7,475 nucleotides of DNA from Lachnospiraceae bacterium (GCA_021199395.1 JAJQIE010000236.1:1-7475); one strand, 5' to 3'; counted from the first letter of the stretch, positions 1 to 5,866 are shown. The notes: a model not told the origin generated them from the sequence alone. Made by a program: numbers and translations.

Positions 1-190
1 ATTCCTGTGTATCCCTGACCTCTGAGCCATCTGTCCCAAGCAGCACCGCAGCGCCGCGAAGTACCCCGGAAACCACACAGTCCAGCAGCGGCTTTGTGGA
101 ACCGGTCGTGTCCACTTTTGAATTGCAGACGCCATCCAGTGCCTGGATAATGTCCGCGACTTCAAGTTTCGGTAATGCAGATTCACTCAT
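1..190 (-). CDS. CooS-like C-terminal-domain protein, N-terminally short (runs off left edge)
   Basis: Sixty-three codons are visible before the left edge, with no stop. Residues 11-59 align without gaps to residues 409-457 of the full CooS in this window, with about 25 of 49 identical, including the shared blocks TKPL and SGV-RGA. The homology thus begins in the last third of CODH: the N-terminal domain carrying clusters B and D and the middle Rossmann-like domain are absent. The cysteine that CooS supplies to the C-cluster (C451) is Thr53 here, in a changed LLGTDGSEV context. The start is firm: the only ATG in frame is at 188-190, an in-frame stop lies at 215-217 with no ATG, GTG or TTG between, and AGAGG (199-203) sits 8 nt upstream. 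It follows cooC2 by 52 bp and is probably cotranscribed. Catalysis seems unlikely; a scaffold, a metal-handling role or a decaying duplicate are all possible. Homology is confident, function unknown. Confidence 0.85.
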   Translation of the reverse strand, partial: MSESALPKLEVADIIQALDGVCNSKVDTTGSTKPLLDCVVSGVLRGAAVLLGTDGSEVRDTQE

Positions 191-198
191 TTCATTCG

Positions 199-206
199 CC
201 TCTTTT
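199..206 (-). promoter_or_regulatory. Ribosome binding site fixing the start of the CooS-like gene
   Basis: The minus strand reads AAAAGAGG, ending 8 nt before the ATG at 190. It matters because it shows that the short CooS-like reading frame has its own translation start. It is therefore not simply the tail of a longer gene interrupted by an in-frame stop. Confidence 0.7.
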
Positions 207-242
207 CTATTTATTTATTTGTCTTGTAAAAACAAGATAAAC

Positions 243-1010
243 TCATGATAAATGCTCCAGTCTCTCTTTGATGGAACGAATTTCTAAAACAGCCGTCGGG
301 CTGTAATCGTAAGGCGAAGAACCATTCCGGTCCGCGTCGATGACTTCCGTATTGTAATGAATCAGGCCCAGCAGATCTTCCTCCGGAATCTTTGACCGGA
401 CAAACTCCTCGTCATGTGCATCCCGTACCTTGTTGGCTACTACAAAGACCTGCTTTACACCAAGATCGTCAGCCAGCCGCTTTACATTGCGGTAGGTCTG
501 TACGCTTCTCGCCCCTGGTTCAATCACAACGATAAAGGCGTCCATGCCGCTCGTTGTTCCACGGCCGAGATGCTCCAGGCCGGCCTCCATATCCAGGATC
601 ACCACATCCTCTGAGCGAAGCATAAGATGATTGATGATCCTCTTCAGCATGACATGCTCCGGGCAGACGCATCCGCTCCCGCCTGTCTCGACAGTGCCGA
701 GCACCAGGAGCTTTACGCCATTGCATTTTTTTGCATATTTGTCAGGTATATCATCGACCCTGGGATTCAGCTTGAAAATCTTATTGAACTCATCCGCTCC
801 GGTGCGCTCCTGTACAAGCTGCCGCATCTTTGTGATGGGAAGGATCTTATCAAGCTCCTCCTCGTCAAAGCCAAGCGCCAGACCGAGATTGGCGTCCAGA
901 TCCGCATCCGCTGCGAGCACAGGACGTCCCTCGTCCGCGTAAAGCCGTGCCAGCGTTGCCGCAAACGTCGTCTTTCCTACTCCGCCTTTTCCGGTAATTG
1001 CAATCTTCAT
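243..1010 (-). CDS. cooC: CooC-type nickel-insertion ATPase, second paralogue
   Basis: This 255-residue protein is a MinD/SIMIBI-class P-loop ATPase of the CooC family, cytoplasmic, which helps load nickel into CODH or the related acetyl-CoA synthase. A deviant Walker A motif, GKGGVGKTT, lies at residues 7-15 with the signature Lys8 and Lys13; DADLDANL follows at about 35-42. The family's metal-binding CxC is Cys114-Val-Cys116, DMEAGLEHLGRG is at about 140-151, and the base-recognition NK is at 193-194. The ATG at 1008-1010 has GAGGT at 1017-1021. It lies 90 bp after cooS and 52 bp before the CooS-like gene. It clearly differs from the cooC before cooS (KIAITGKGG versus NVIAIAGKGG openings and different lid regions), so it is not a recent copy. 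From memory its N-terminus resembles the AcsF/CooC2 type that matures acetyl-CoA synthase. Its client could be CooS, ACS outside the window, or the CooS-like protein. Confidence 0.93.
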   Translation of the reverse strand: MKIAITGKGGVGKTTFAATLARLYADEGRPVLAADADLDANLGLALGFDEEELDKILPITKMRQLVQERTGADEFNKIFKLNPRVDDIPDKYAKKCNGVKLLVLGTVETGGSGCVCPEHVMLKRIINHLMLRSEDVVILDMEAGLEHLGRGTTSGMDAFIVVIEPGARSVQTYRNVKRLADDLGVKQVFVVANKVRDAHDEEFVRSKIPEEDLLGLIHYNTEVIDADRNGSSPYDYSPTAVLEIRSIKERLEHLS

Positions 1011-1079
1011 GTATCTACCTCATCCTGCCTGCAAAATACCCATACTGTCTCCACGGCTCTGCGCCGCGAGCCAGTCCTC

Positions 1080-1103
1080 TGATTTCAGATGATCGAATCA
1101 TCA
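1080..1103 (-). repeat. Small inverted repeat over the cooS stop codon
   Basis: GATGAT (1088-1093) and ATCATC (1097-1102) form a 6-bp stem with a 3-nt loop that includes most of the cooS stop codon (1101-1103). An alternative pairing, TCTGAT (1078-1083) with ATCAGA (1100-1105), is also possible. No T-run follows on the minus strand, so it does not look like an intrinsic terminator. It could mark an mRNA processing site or be coincidental. Confidence 0.3.
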
Positions 1104-2993
1104 GATACCCAGAGCTGTTCTCTTTTCTTCAATGCGCTCGATCATCCGGTCACACAGCTTTTCAATATCTGTCTCAACGGTATAGGCAGCCTCTACCCAG
1201 TCGCGGATACCGCCCTGAAGCAGCGCCTCTACCTCAGAAGATCCCGCCGCATACGGGTCAACGCCAAGGAACGTATCCAGACCTGTCGCTACCACGTAGT
1301 TGCCGATGGAAACAGCCTTCTCAGACATCCACTCCGGTGCGCAGCCGACTACCGGAAGCTGAGAAATGTTCCACCCGGAATCCTTGGACAGCTCTGAGAC
1401 AAGAATCATCATACGGCTGATATCTACGCAGGAACCCATATGAAGTACCGGCGGAATGTCAGCCAGCTCACAGACTCTCTTCAGGCCTGCGCCGCACAGA
1501 TCCTTCGCGCGCTTATCCATCAGGCCCGCCTTTGCCGCAGCCTGCGCGGAGCAGCCTGACGCAACGATGATAATGTCGTTCTCGATCAGCTTCTTCATCA
1601 GTTCAATATGCGCGGTATCCGGGCGAACCTTAGGGTTGTTGCAGCCGACCATAGCCACAGCTCCGCGGATTACGCCGGAATTAATGCACTCAATGAGCGG
1701 CTTTGTCGTGCCGGTCACATCTACCTGAGAGTTAGTCACAGTATCCAGCGTCTTTACGATCGCCTCTACAGAATAACCCACAGTCGCGTGCTGTTTCATT
1801 TTCGGAATATGTACAAGCTCCGGCTTCCGGTTTTTGAAATTCTCAATCGCCATCTTTACGATTGCCTTCGCATTCTCACCCGCGTTTTCCGGTGAAAAAC
1901 GGATGTAATCCGACTCCGGCATCTGCGCGATCGGGGAAGTCGTCACAAATTTTGTGTGGAAGCACTTTGCAAGAGGCCCAAGCGCCGGGAAAATACACTG
2001 TACGTCTACAACAATCGCCTCGCAGGCTCCGGTCAGCACCACATTCTCCTGCTGCAGGAAATTGCCCGCCATCGGAATGCCGCGGCGCATCGCTACTTCA
2101 TTGGAGGTACAGCAGACACCGGATACGGTAATGCCTTTTGCTCCCATCTCTTTCGCGTAAGCAATCATTTCCGGATCGTCCGCATACTCACAGATCATCT
2201 CAGACAGCGACGGGTCATGTCCATGTACGACGATGTTTACATTTTCCTCCACCATAACGCCGAGGTTTGCCTCCGTGTCAATCGGCTTAGGCGTGCCAAA
2301 CAGGACGTCTGAAAATTCTGTACCGGCCATCGAACCGCCCCAGCCATCTGCCAGACCTGCGCGCAGAGACTGGCGGATCAGAGCCTCCGGCTTCGAAGAA
2401 CAGCCCATATGAGTCATATGCATGGAACAGGACACCTCACGGTCGATTGCGCGCGGCTCAATCTCCTCACGCGCCCAGATCTCCTGCGTATGCTTAGGCG
2501 CTCTCTTAATGAAATTCTGTGTGCCGAATACCTTGCCGTACTCACCGAGCGCAAGAACCGCTACTTCATGAGCCAGATCATAGATGTCTCTGCCCTCTGT
2601 CTCAACACCCCACTCCTTCGCGATGCGGATCAGCTTCTCCGGATCTTTTACCTTGTAATTTCCGTCCGGAGACGTGCAGTAAAGCGTATGACAGATCTCA
2701 CGTCCGTGATCGGAATGTGTCGCCGCGCCTCCGGCTGTAAATCTCAGATAATTGCGCCCCACGATACCGTGCGCGTCGCAGCCGCAGATACCTCTCGGAG
2801 CTTTCGGTGTAATGCGGCACGGTCCCATTGTACAGATACGGCAGCAGATACCCTGCTCGCCGAACTTGCAGTGGGGAGTCTGATTTTTCACACGGTACTG
2901 ATAAGCATCCGCGCCTACCTTCGCTCCAGTCTCAAGAAGCCGGTTGGTAGCCGCCTCAAACTCTTCAACTGTTGTCAACTTAAAGTCTCCCAT
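1101..2993 (-). CDS. cooS: Anaerobic Ni-Fe-S carbon monoxide dehydrogenase, catalytic subunit
   Basis: This 630-residue protein is the homodimeric CODH that interconverts CO and CO2; in acetogens the same subunit is called AcsA. Length matches the family (about 630-640). All expected ligands are present, assigned by comparison with the Carboxydothermus CODH-II motifs from memory. Cluster D: Cys42, Cys50. Cluster B: Cys51, Cys54, Cys59, Cys70. C-cluster: His259 (HGHDP), Cys295 (GVCCTSNE), Cys333 (VDVQC), Cys451 (VGCNNP), Cys481 (ASGCSAQ), Cys522 (HMGSCVD). The probable catalytic Lys559 is in APEWMSEKA. The N-terminal helical domain spans roughly 1-235, followed by two Rossmann-like domains. 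Oddities: the histidine channel reads HSDHGREICH, so the third His is Glu99, and an extra Cys72 follows the cluster B motif. The ATG at 2993 has GGAGG 5 nt upstream and follows cooC1 by 13 bp. No cooF or acsB is visible, so physiological direction is undetermined. Confidence 0.98.
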   Translation of the reverse strand: MGDFKLTTVEEFEAATNRLLETGAKVGADAYQYRVKNQTPHCKFGEQGICCRICTMGPCRITPKAPRGICGCDAHGIVGRNYLRFTAGGAATHSDHGREICHTLYCTSPDGNYKVKDPEKLIRIAKEWGVETEGRDIYDLAHEVAVLALGEYGKVFGTQNFIKRAPKHTQEIWAREEIEPRAIDREVSCSMHMTHMGCSSKPEALIRQSLRAGLADGWGGSMAGTEFSDVLFGTPKPIDTEANLGVMVEENVNIVVHGHDPSLSEMICEYADDPEMIAYAKEMGAKGITVSGVCCTSNEVAMRRGIPMAGNFLQQENVVLTGACEAIVVDVQCIFPALGPLAKCFHTKFVTTSPIAQMPESDYIRFSPENAGENAKAIVKMAIENFKNRKPELVHIPKMKQHATVGYSVEAIVKTLDTVTNSQVDVTGTTKPLIECINSGVIRGAVAMVGCNNPKVRPDTAHIELMKKLIENDIIIVASGCSAQAAAKAGLMDKRAKDLCGAGLKRVCELADIPPVLHMGSCVDISRMMILVSELSKDSGWNISQLPVVGCAPEWMSEKAVSIGNYVVATGLDTFLGVDPYAAGSSEVEALLQGGIRDWVEAAYTVETDIEKLCDRMIERIEEKRTALGI

Positions 2994-3006
2994 ATCATCC
3001 TCCAGG

Positions 3007-3777
3007 TTAAATATCTAGTTTTTTTATAATTTCATTCAAAGCAAGACGTACAGGCGAATCCTCCGGCAGAGCCGAGGTCGGCCTGCCCTCGCAGTCATAT
3101 TCATACACCTGCTCATCCTGCGGCACAACTCCAAGGAGAGTAAGTCCCTGTTTTTCTATTTCGTCCTTCGTACCGGCATTCAGCTGTCCATCCGGAGCAC
3201 GGTTTACGATCAGACCAACGGTAGTGGGATTCAGATTACACTCCTTTATCAGTTCAGAAATACGCCCAGCCGCCTGTACCCCTCTTCTGGAGCAGTCGCT
3301 GACCAGAAGAATCGTATCTACCTTAGGCAGAATACCCCGGCTGATATGCTCCATACCGGCTTCGTTATCCACAATAACATACCTGTAATTTGGAACAAGC
3401 TTTGCAAGCTGCGCCTGAAGCAGACCATTTACATAACAATAGCAGCCCTGCCCCTGCGATCTCCCCATTACCAGCAGATCAAAATCATCCTCCTCGGCCA
3501 GACATCGCTGAAGCATCATTTCCGTATAATCCGCTTTTGTCATCCCGGACGGGATACTTTTATCCAGCTTATCCGCATCGTGAAGAACTGTCTCGCGGAC
3601 GTCGCCGAGCGTCATCTCCACATCCACGCCCAGCACCTCATTCAGATTCGAATTTGCGTCCGCGTCAACCGCAAGAATCGGTCGTTTGCCTTCCTGGCAC
3701 ATGGTTTGAATCAGCATACCTCCAAGAGTCGTTTTACCCACGCCGCCCTTTCCGGCAATCGCAATCACATTGGCCAT
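3007..3777 (-). CDS. cooC: CooC nickel-insertion ATPase paired with cooS
   Basis: This 256-residue cytoplasmic P-loop ATPase of the CooC/MinD class inserts nickel into the CODH C-cluster. The deviant Walker A motif GKGGVGKTT is at residues 9-17 (Lys10, Lys15), with AVDADANSNL at about 36-45. The CxC that binds Ni or Zn at the dimer interface is Cys112-Tyr-Cys114. VDNEAGMEHISRG lies near 136-148 and VNRAPDG in the C-terminal half. The start is placed at the ATG at 3775-3777, not the further upstream one at 3828: AAGGAGG stands 11 nt before it, and family homology begins exactly there (MANVIAIAGKGG). It ends 13 bp before cooS, which indicates tight coupling with its client. A 200-bp gap with inverted repeats separates it from cooT, so it may have a regulatory leader or promoter of its own. 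Confidence 0.96.
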   Translation of the reverse strand: MANVIAIAGKGGVGKTTLGGMLIQTMCQEGKRPILAVDADANSNLNEVLGVDVEMTLGDVRETVLHDADKLDKSIPSGMTKADYTEMMLQRCLAEEDDFDLLVMGRSQGQGCYCYVNGLLQAQLAKLVPNYRYVIVDNEAGMEHISRGILPKVDTILLVSDCSRRGVQAAGRISELIKECNLNPTTVGLIVNRAPDGQLNAGTKDEIEKQGLTLLGVVPQDEQVYEYDCEGRPTSALPEDSPVRLALNEIIKKLDI

Positions 3778-3977
3778 GTATCTGTGTGCCTCCTTATATA
3801 CCGAGAAAGCAGTCCCGGCGGCAGACACACGCGTATGCGCAATCGAACAGGGGAATGCTTCTCTCTGTTAAAGATAAAATATTAAATCAATTCCTGTACC
3901 GGGCACCTTTCGCATTACCGGTACTTTCCCGTATAACCATACTCTGGTCCTGCGCGACAGGCCGGATCATCTGAAAA
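3778..3977 (-). promoter_or_regulatory. Structured leader or internal promoter region between cooT and cooC1
   Basis: This 200-bp gap is long for an otherwise compact cluster and holds three symmetric elements. First, a perfect inverted repeat GTACCGG (3896-3902) / CCGGTAC (3918-3924) with a 15-nt spacer. Second, an AT-rich near-palindrome GAT...AATATT...ATC (3873-3888), matching its complement at 12 of 16 positions. Third, a 6-bp hairpin (3801-3806 with 3813-3818, one G-U pair) just upstream of the cooC1 ribosome binding site. No convincing -35/-10 pair and no riboswitch consensus was recognised. It may carry an internal promoter with an operator, or an mRNA element that sets the CooC/CooS level relative to the upstream nickel proteins. 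Confidence 0.35.
3789..3795 (-). promoter_or_regulatory. Ribosome binding site deciding the cooC1 start
   Basis: AAGGAGG on the minus strand ends 11 nt before the ATG at 3777. A longer reading of cooC1 starting at 3828 would place this site inside the coding region and add 17 residues with no resemblance to CooC. The shorter start is preferred. Confidence 0.75.
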
Positions 3978-4166
3978 CTAATCCGCGCAATTGATCTGAA
4001 CCTTTCCTCCCGTCAGATCTGCCATCGCGATCGTCCCTTCTATGATCTTTGTGTCACCCATGACATCTGTGAGTGTAATCCGGGTTCCTTCCACATCAAT
4101 CCTGCTGACATATTCAAGAATGATGCTGTCGGGATTGTTCCTGGCATATACTGTCGCCAGACACAT
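3978..4166 (-). CDS. cooT: CooT-family small nickel-binding protein
   Basis: This 62-residue protein matches the small CooT family of CODH accessory proteins. It opens MCLATVY, giving the conserved second-position cysteine that binds one nickel per dimer in characterised CooT (Rhodospirillum rubrum, about 66 aa). The remainder alternates short beta segments with charged turns (SRIDVEGTRITLTDVMGD), as expected for a small beta barrel. A second cysteine, Cys60, lies near the C-terminus. The start has an excellent Shine-Dalgarno, AAAGGAGGTG at 4174-4183, with about 9 nt from GGAGG to ATG, implying efficient translation. It lies between the His-rich protein (72 bp upstream) and cooC1 (200 bp downstream), in keeping with nickel delivery to CooC/CooS. 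Members of this family also occur away from CODH, so the neighbourhood is what makes the role here likely. Confidence 0.9.
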   Translation of the reverse strand: MCLATVYARNNPDSIILEYVSRIDVEGTRITLTDVMGDTKIIEGTIAMADLTGGKVQINCAD

Positions 4167-4238
4167 AACTATACACCTCCTTTACATGGAGCAAGGACGC
4201 ATCTGTAAAGCAGCCTTCCTTTGCCTGTTGCCGCATGT

Positions 4239-4637
4239 CTACTGTTCCCGAACCGTTGAGAGCGCAAGTCTCAGATAAAGGTTCCCTTTCTGGAACTCAT
4301 CCACCGCCTTTTTGATCTGATCGGCAACGGCTTCCTTCCCCTCAGCGCGGAATTTGTCCGCCACCTGATCAAGCTCAGCGGCATGATGCTCATTGTGCTG
4401 CAGCATGTAGTCAAGCAGAGCGACCATCCGGTCTCCCTCCGGAGCCTCATGCACATGCTCTGCACAGCCTCCACAATGGCTGTCACATGACGATGACTCA
4501 TGCGTGTGGCAATGTTCTTCCTCATGTCCATGCTCATGGCTGTGCGGATGAGAGTGCTCATACGTATGGGTATGCGTATGCTCATGCTCGTGCGTATGCC
4601 CGACCGGATTCCCATTTTCATCCTGAATCAGATGCAT
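4239..4637 (-). CDS. His/Cys-rich probable nickel buffer or chaperone protein
   Basis: The 132-residue product has two parts. Residues 1-63 hold 19 histidines, alternating at every second position over 14-24 and 28-38, plus all four cysteines (43, 51, 55, 58) in a CDSHCGGC setting. Residues about 69-132 look helical and amphipathic (ALLDYMLQHNEHHAAELDQV, then KFRAEGKEAVADQIKKAVDEF), with three more histidines. There is no signal peptide or membrane segment, so it should be cytosolic. Such a tail is typical of metal-binding chaperones, and its place before cooT-cooC-cooS points to nickel storage or delivery, as R. rubrum CooJ does in its coo operon. It is not a recognisable CooJ homologue: CooJ has its His-rich part at the C-terminus. 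The start is the ATG at 4635-4637 with AAAGGGG 7 nt upstream; an upstream TTG at 4682 has no such support. Zinc or cobalt binding is an alternative. Function is inferred. Confidence 0.85.
   Translation of the reverse strand: MHLIQDENGNPVGHTHEHEHTHTHTYEHSHPHSHEHGHEEEHCHTHESSSCDSHCGGCAEHVHEAPEGDRMVALLDYMLQHNEHHAAELDQVADKFRAEGKEAVADQIKKAVDEFQKGNLYLRLALSTVREQ
4535..4615 (-). repeat. Low-complexity CAY-rich tract encoding the histidine repeats
   Basis: The DNA here is an imperfect repeat of 6-base units of the type CATACG/CATGAG, encoding the alternating His-Thr and His-Glu/Ser run. Codons mix CAT and CAC. Repeat tracts like this can lengthen or shorten by slippage, so the histidine count may vary between strains. 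It also produces spurious Met-rich reading on the opposite strand. Confidence 0.6.
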
Positions 4638-4644
4638 AACCAGT

Positions 4645-4651
4645 CCCCTTT
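4645..4651 (-). promoter_or_regulatory. Ribosome binding site fixing the start of the His-rich protein
   Basis: AAAGGGG on the minus strand ends 7 nt before the ATG at 4637. The alternative TTG start at 4680-4682 would add 15 residues that read through this site and would need an uncommon start codon. Confidence 0.6.
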
Positions 4652-4759
4652 CTACTGTTTTAAATTGGAAGGATCTTTTCAAGCATTGTTAATTTTTTGA
4701 CATTCCAGTGCACAATACAAGATATCCCCCATAACGGATAACCTCATTTATACTATCAT

Positions 4760-4796
4760 AAACGCCCGAAAACCGCAATGTTTTTCGGGCATTTTT
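4760..4796. terminator. Probable intrinsic terminator between gpsA and the CODH cluster
   Basis: GCCCGAAAA (4764-4772) pairs with TTTTCGGGC (4782-4790) across a 9-nt loop. In the minus-strand RNA the stem extends outward through a G-U pair and three A-U pairs (4760-4763 with 4791-4794), followed only by a weak U-containing stretch. In the plus-strand RNA the same place is a C-A mismatch, but an ATTTTT tail follows directly. It could therefore end transcription from gpsA, stop antisense transcription, or both. It sits 60 bp beyond the gpsA stop, the expected place for an operon boundary. Confidence 0.55.
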
Positions 4797-4825
4797 AATG
4801 AAAAGTATCGAAAAAAAAACATTAG

Positions 4826-4845
4826 TTTTTACAGATTTTTTACAG
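4826..4845. repeat. Short direct repeat just beyond gpsA
   Basis: TTTTTACAG occurs at 4826-4834 and again at 4837-4845, next to a run of nine A (4811-4819). The segment is AT-rich noncoding spacer after the gpsA stop. It is noted for completeness and may simply be low complexity. Confidence 0.35.
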
Positions 4846-4849
4846 GATC

Positions 4850-5857
4850 CTACCATGGAGTTAGAGAGTTCTCCACTCCCATATCACGCAGCATCAGGGC
4901 GGAAACTGCTTCCTTAGGGTCTTTCCCCTCAAAAAGCACTTTATTTACCTGTTCGATAATCGGCAGCTCCACATTGTATTTTCTGGCAAGAGCTACCGCG
5001 GACTTTGTCGAATATACGCCCTCTACGACCATATTGACTTCCTTCATGGCTTCTTCCATTGTATATCCCTGTCCGAGCAGGATTCCGGCGCGGCGATTGC
5101 GGCTGTGCATACTTGCACAGGTAACAATCAGATCCCCGATACCTGTCAGACCCGAAAATGTCTCGTAATGCCCGCCCATTTTCGTGCCCAGCCTTGCGAT
5201 CTCGACCATGCCCCGCGTAATCAGAGCCGCCTTGGCGTTGTCTCCGTATCCCATGCCATCGGCAATGCCTGCCGCAAGGGCTATCACATTTTTCAGGGAA
5301 CCGCCCAGCTCAATACCGATCATATCGGAGCTGATATAAACGCGGAAAACAGGACTCATAAAATATTTCTGAAGCCACCTCGCTGTCTGCTCATCCTTCG
5401 CACCGATCACAATTGTCGTAGGAAGTGCGCGCGCGACCTCCTCCGCATGGCTCGGTCCTGAAATCACTGCCGCATTTGCCTGTGGGATCACATCCTCAAT
5501 AACCTCAGTCATCGTCATGAGCGTGCCTTCCTCAATCCCCTTCGCGGCATTTACGATCACCGTACCGTCCGCCACCAGAGGCCTCATTTTTTCAGCCGTC
5601 TCCCGAACCACAGCGGAAGGGCTGACAAGAACCAGCAGATCCTTATCCGGCACTGCGACGGATAAATCCGACGTCACCCGGATCTGCTCCGGAAGCTTTA
5701 CGCCGGGCAGCTTTGAGGTAAGCTCATGAGTCGTGCGCAAAAGCTCCGCATCCGATTCCAGAAAAGACCAGAGTGTCACATCATTTCCATTTTCATATAA
5801 CAGCTTTGAAAGAGCCAGTCCCCAGCTTCCGGCACCGATGATTCCGATTTTAGCCAT
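4850..5857 (-). CDS. gpsA: NAD(P)H-dependent glycerol-3-phosphate dehydrogenase
   Basis: This 335-residue cytosolic enzyme reduces dihydroxyacetone phosphate to sn-glycerol-3-phosphate, the backbone for phospholipids. The dinucleotide-binding GAGSWG is at residues 8-13. NAAKGIE holds Lys106, GPSHAEEVA lies at 134-142, and the catalytic lysine is probably Lys189 in GGSLKNVIALAAG. GLTGIGDLIVTC (237-248) and SRNRRAG (252-258) complete the family signature. Length is typical (about 330-345). The start is placed at the ATG at 5855-5857, with AGGAGG 9 nt upstream. A longer reading from 5905 adds 16 residues that precede the Rossmann fold and resemble nothing in the family. It lies 66 bp after plsY, which uses its product. 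Beyond its stop the transcription unit seems to end at the inverted repeat near 4760-4796. Confidence 0.97.
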   Translation of the reverse strand: MAKIGIIGAGSWGLALSKLLYENGNDVTLWSFLESDAELLRTTHELTSKLPGVKLPEQIRVTSDLSVAVPDKDLLVLVSPSAVVRETAEKMRPLVADGTVIVNAAKGIEEGTLMTMTEVIEDVIPQANAAVISGPSHAEEVARALPTTIVIGAKDEQTARWLQKYFMSPVFRVYISSDMIGIELGGSLKNVIALAAGIADGMGYGDNAKAALITRGMVEIARLGTKMGGHYETFSGLTGIGDLIVTCASMHSRNRRAGILLGQGYTMEEAMKEVNMVVEGVYSTKSAVALARKYNVELPIIEQVNKVLFEGKDPKEAVSALMLRDMGVENSLTPW

Positions 5858-5866
5858 AATGTAAAT

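Noticed and set aside
222..237. TCTTGT-AAAA-ACAAGA hairpin as a terminator after cooC2.
   Set aside because: The stem is only 6 bp and AT-rich with no T-run after it on the minus strand, and it sits 30-50 bp before another start codon. It is not convincing as a terminator.
191..242. The left-edge CooS-like frame as the tail of a full cooS broken by a frameshift.
   Set aside because: The 52-bp gap to cooC2 cannot hold the missing 400 residues, and a good ribosome binding site and ATG are present. A simple frameshift in a full-length gene does not fit.
2409..3029. A 206-codon open frame on the plus strand across the 5' part of cooS.
   Set aside because: It is antisense to a gene with complete family motifs, and its protein shows no recognisable domain. 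It is a shadow of GC-rich codon use in cooS. Other plus-strand frames opposite cooC, gpsA, plsY and der were rejected for the same reason.
3778..3977. A known riboswitch (cobalamin, THF, NiCo, c-di-GMP) in the cooT-cooC1 gap.
   Set aside because: None of the conserved core sequences I know for these classes could be recognised, so only unnamed inverted repeats are reported.
4500..4700. A Met/Arg-rich plus-strand frame opposite the His-rich gene.
   Set aside because: Its repeated Met and Arg are simply the complement of the CAT/CAC histidine codons; it has no independent coding evidence.
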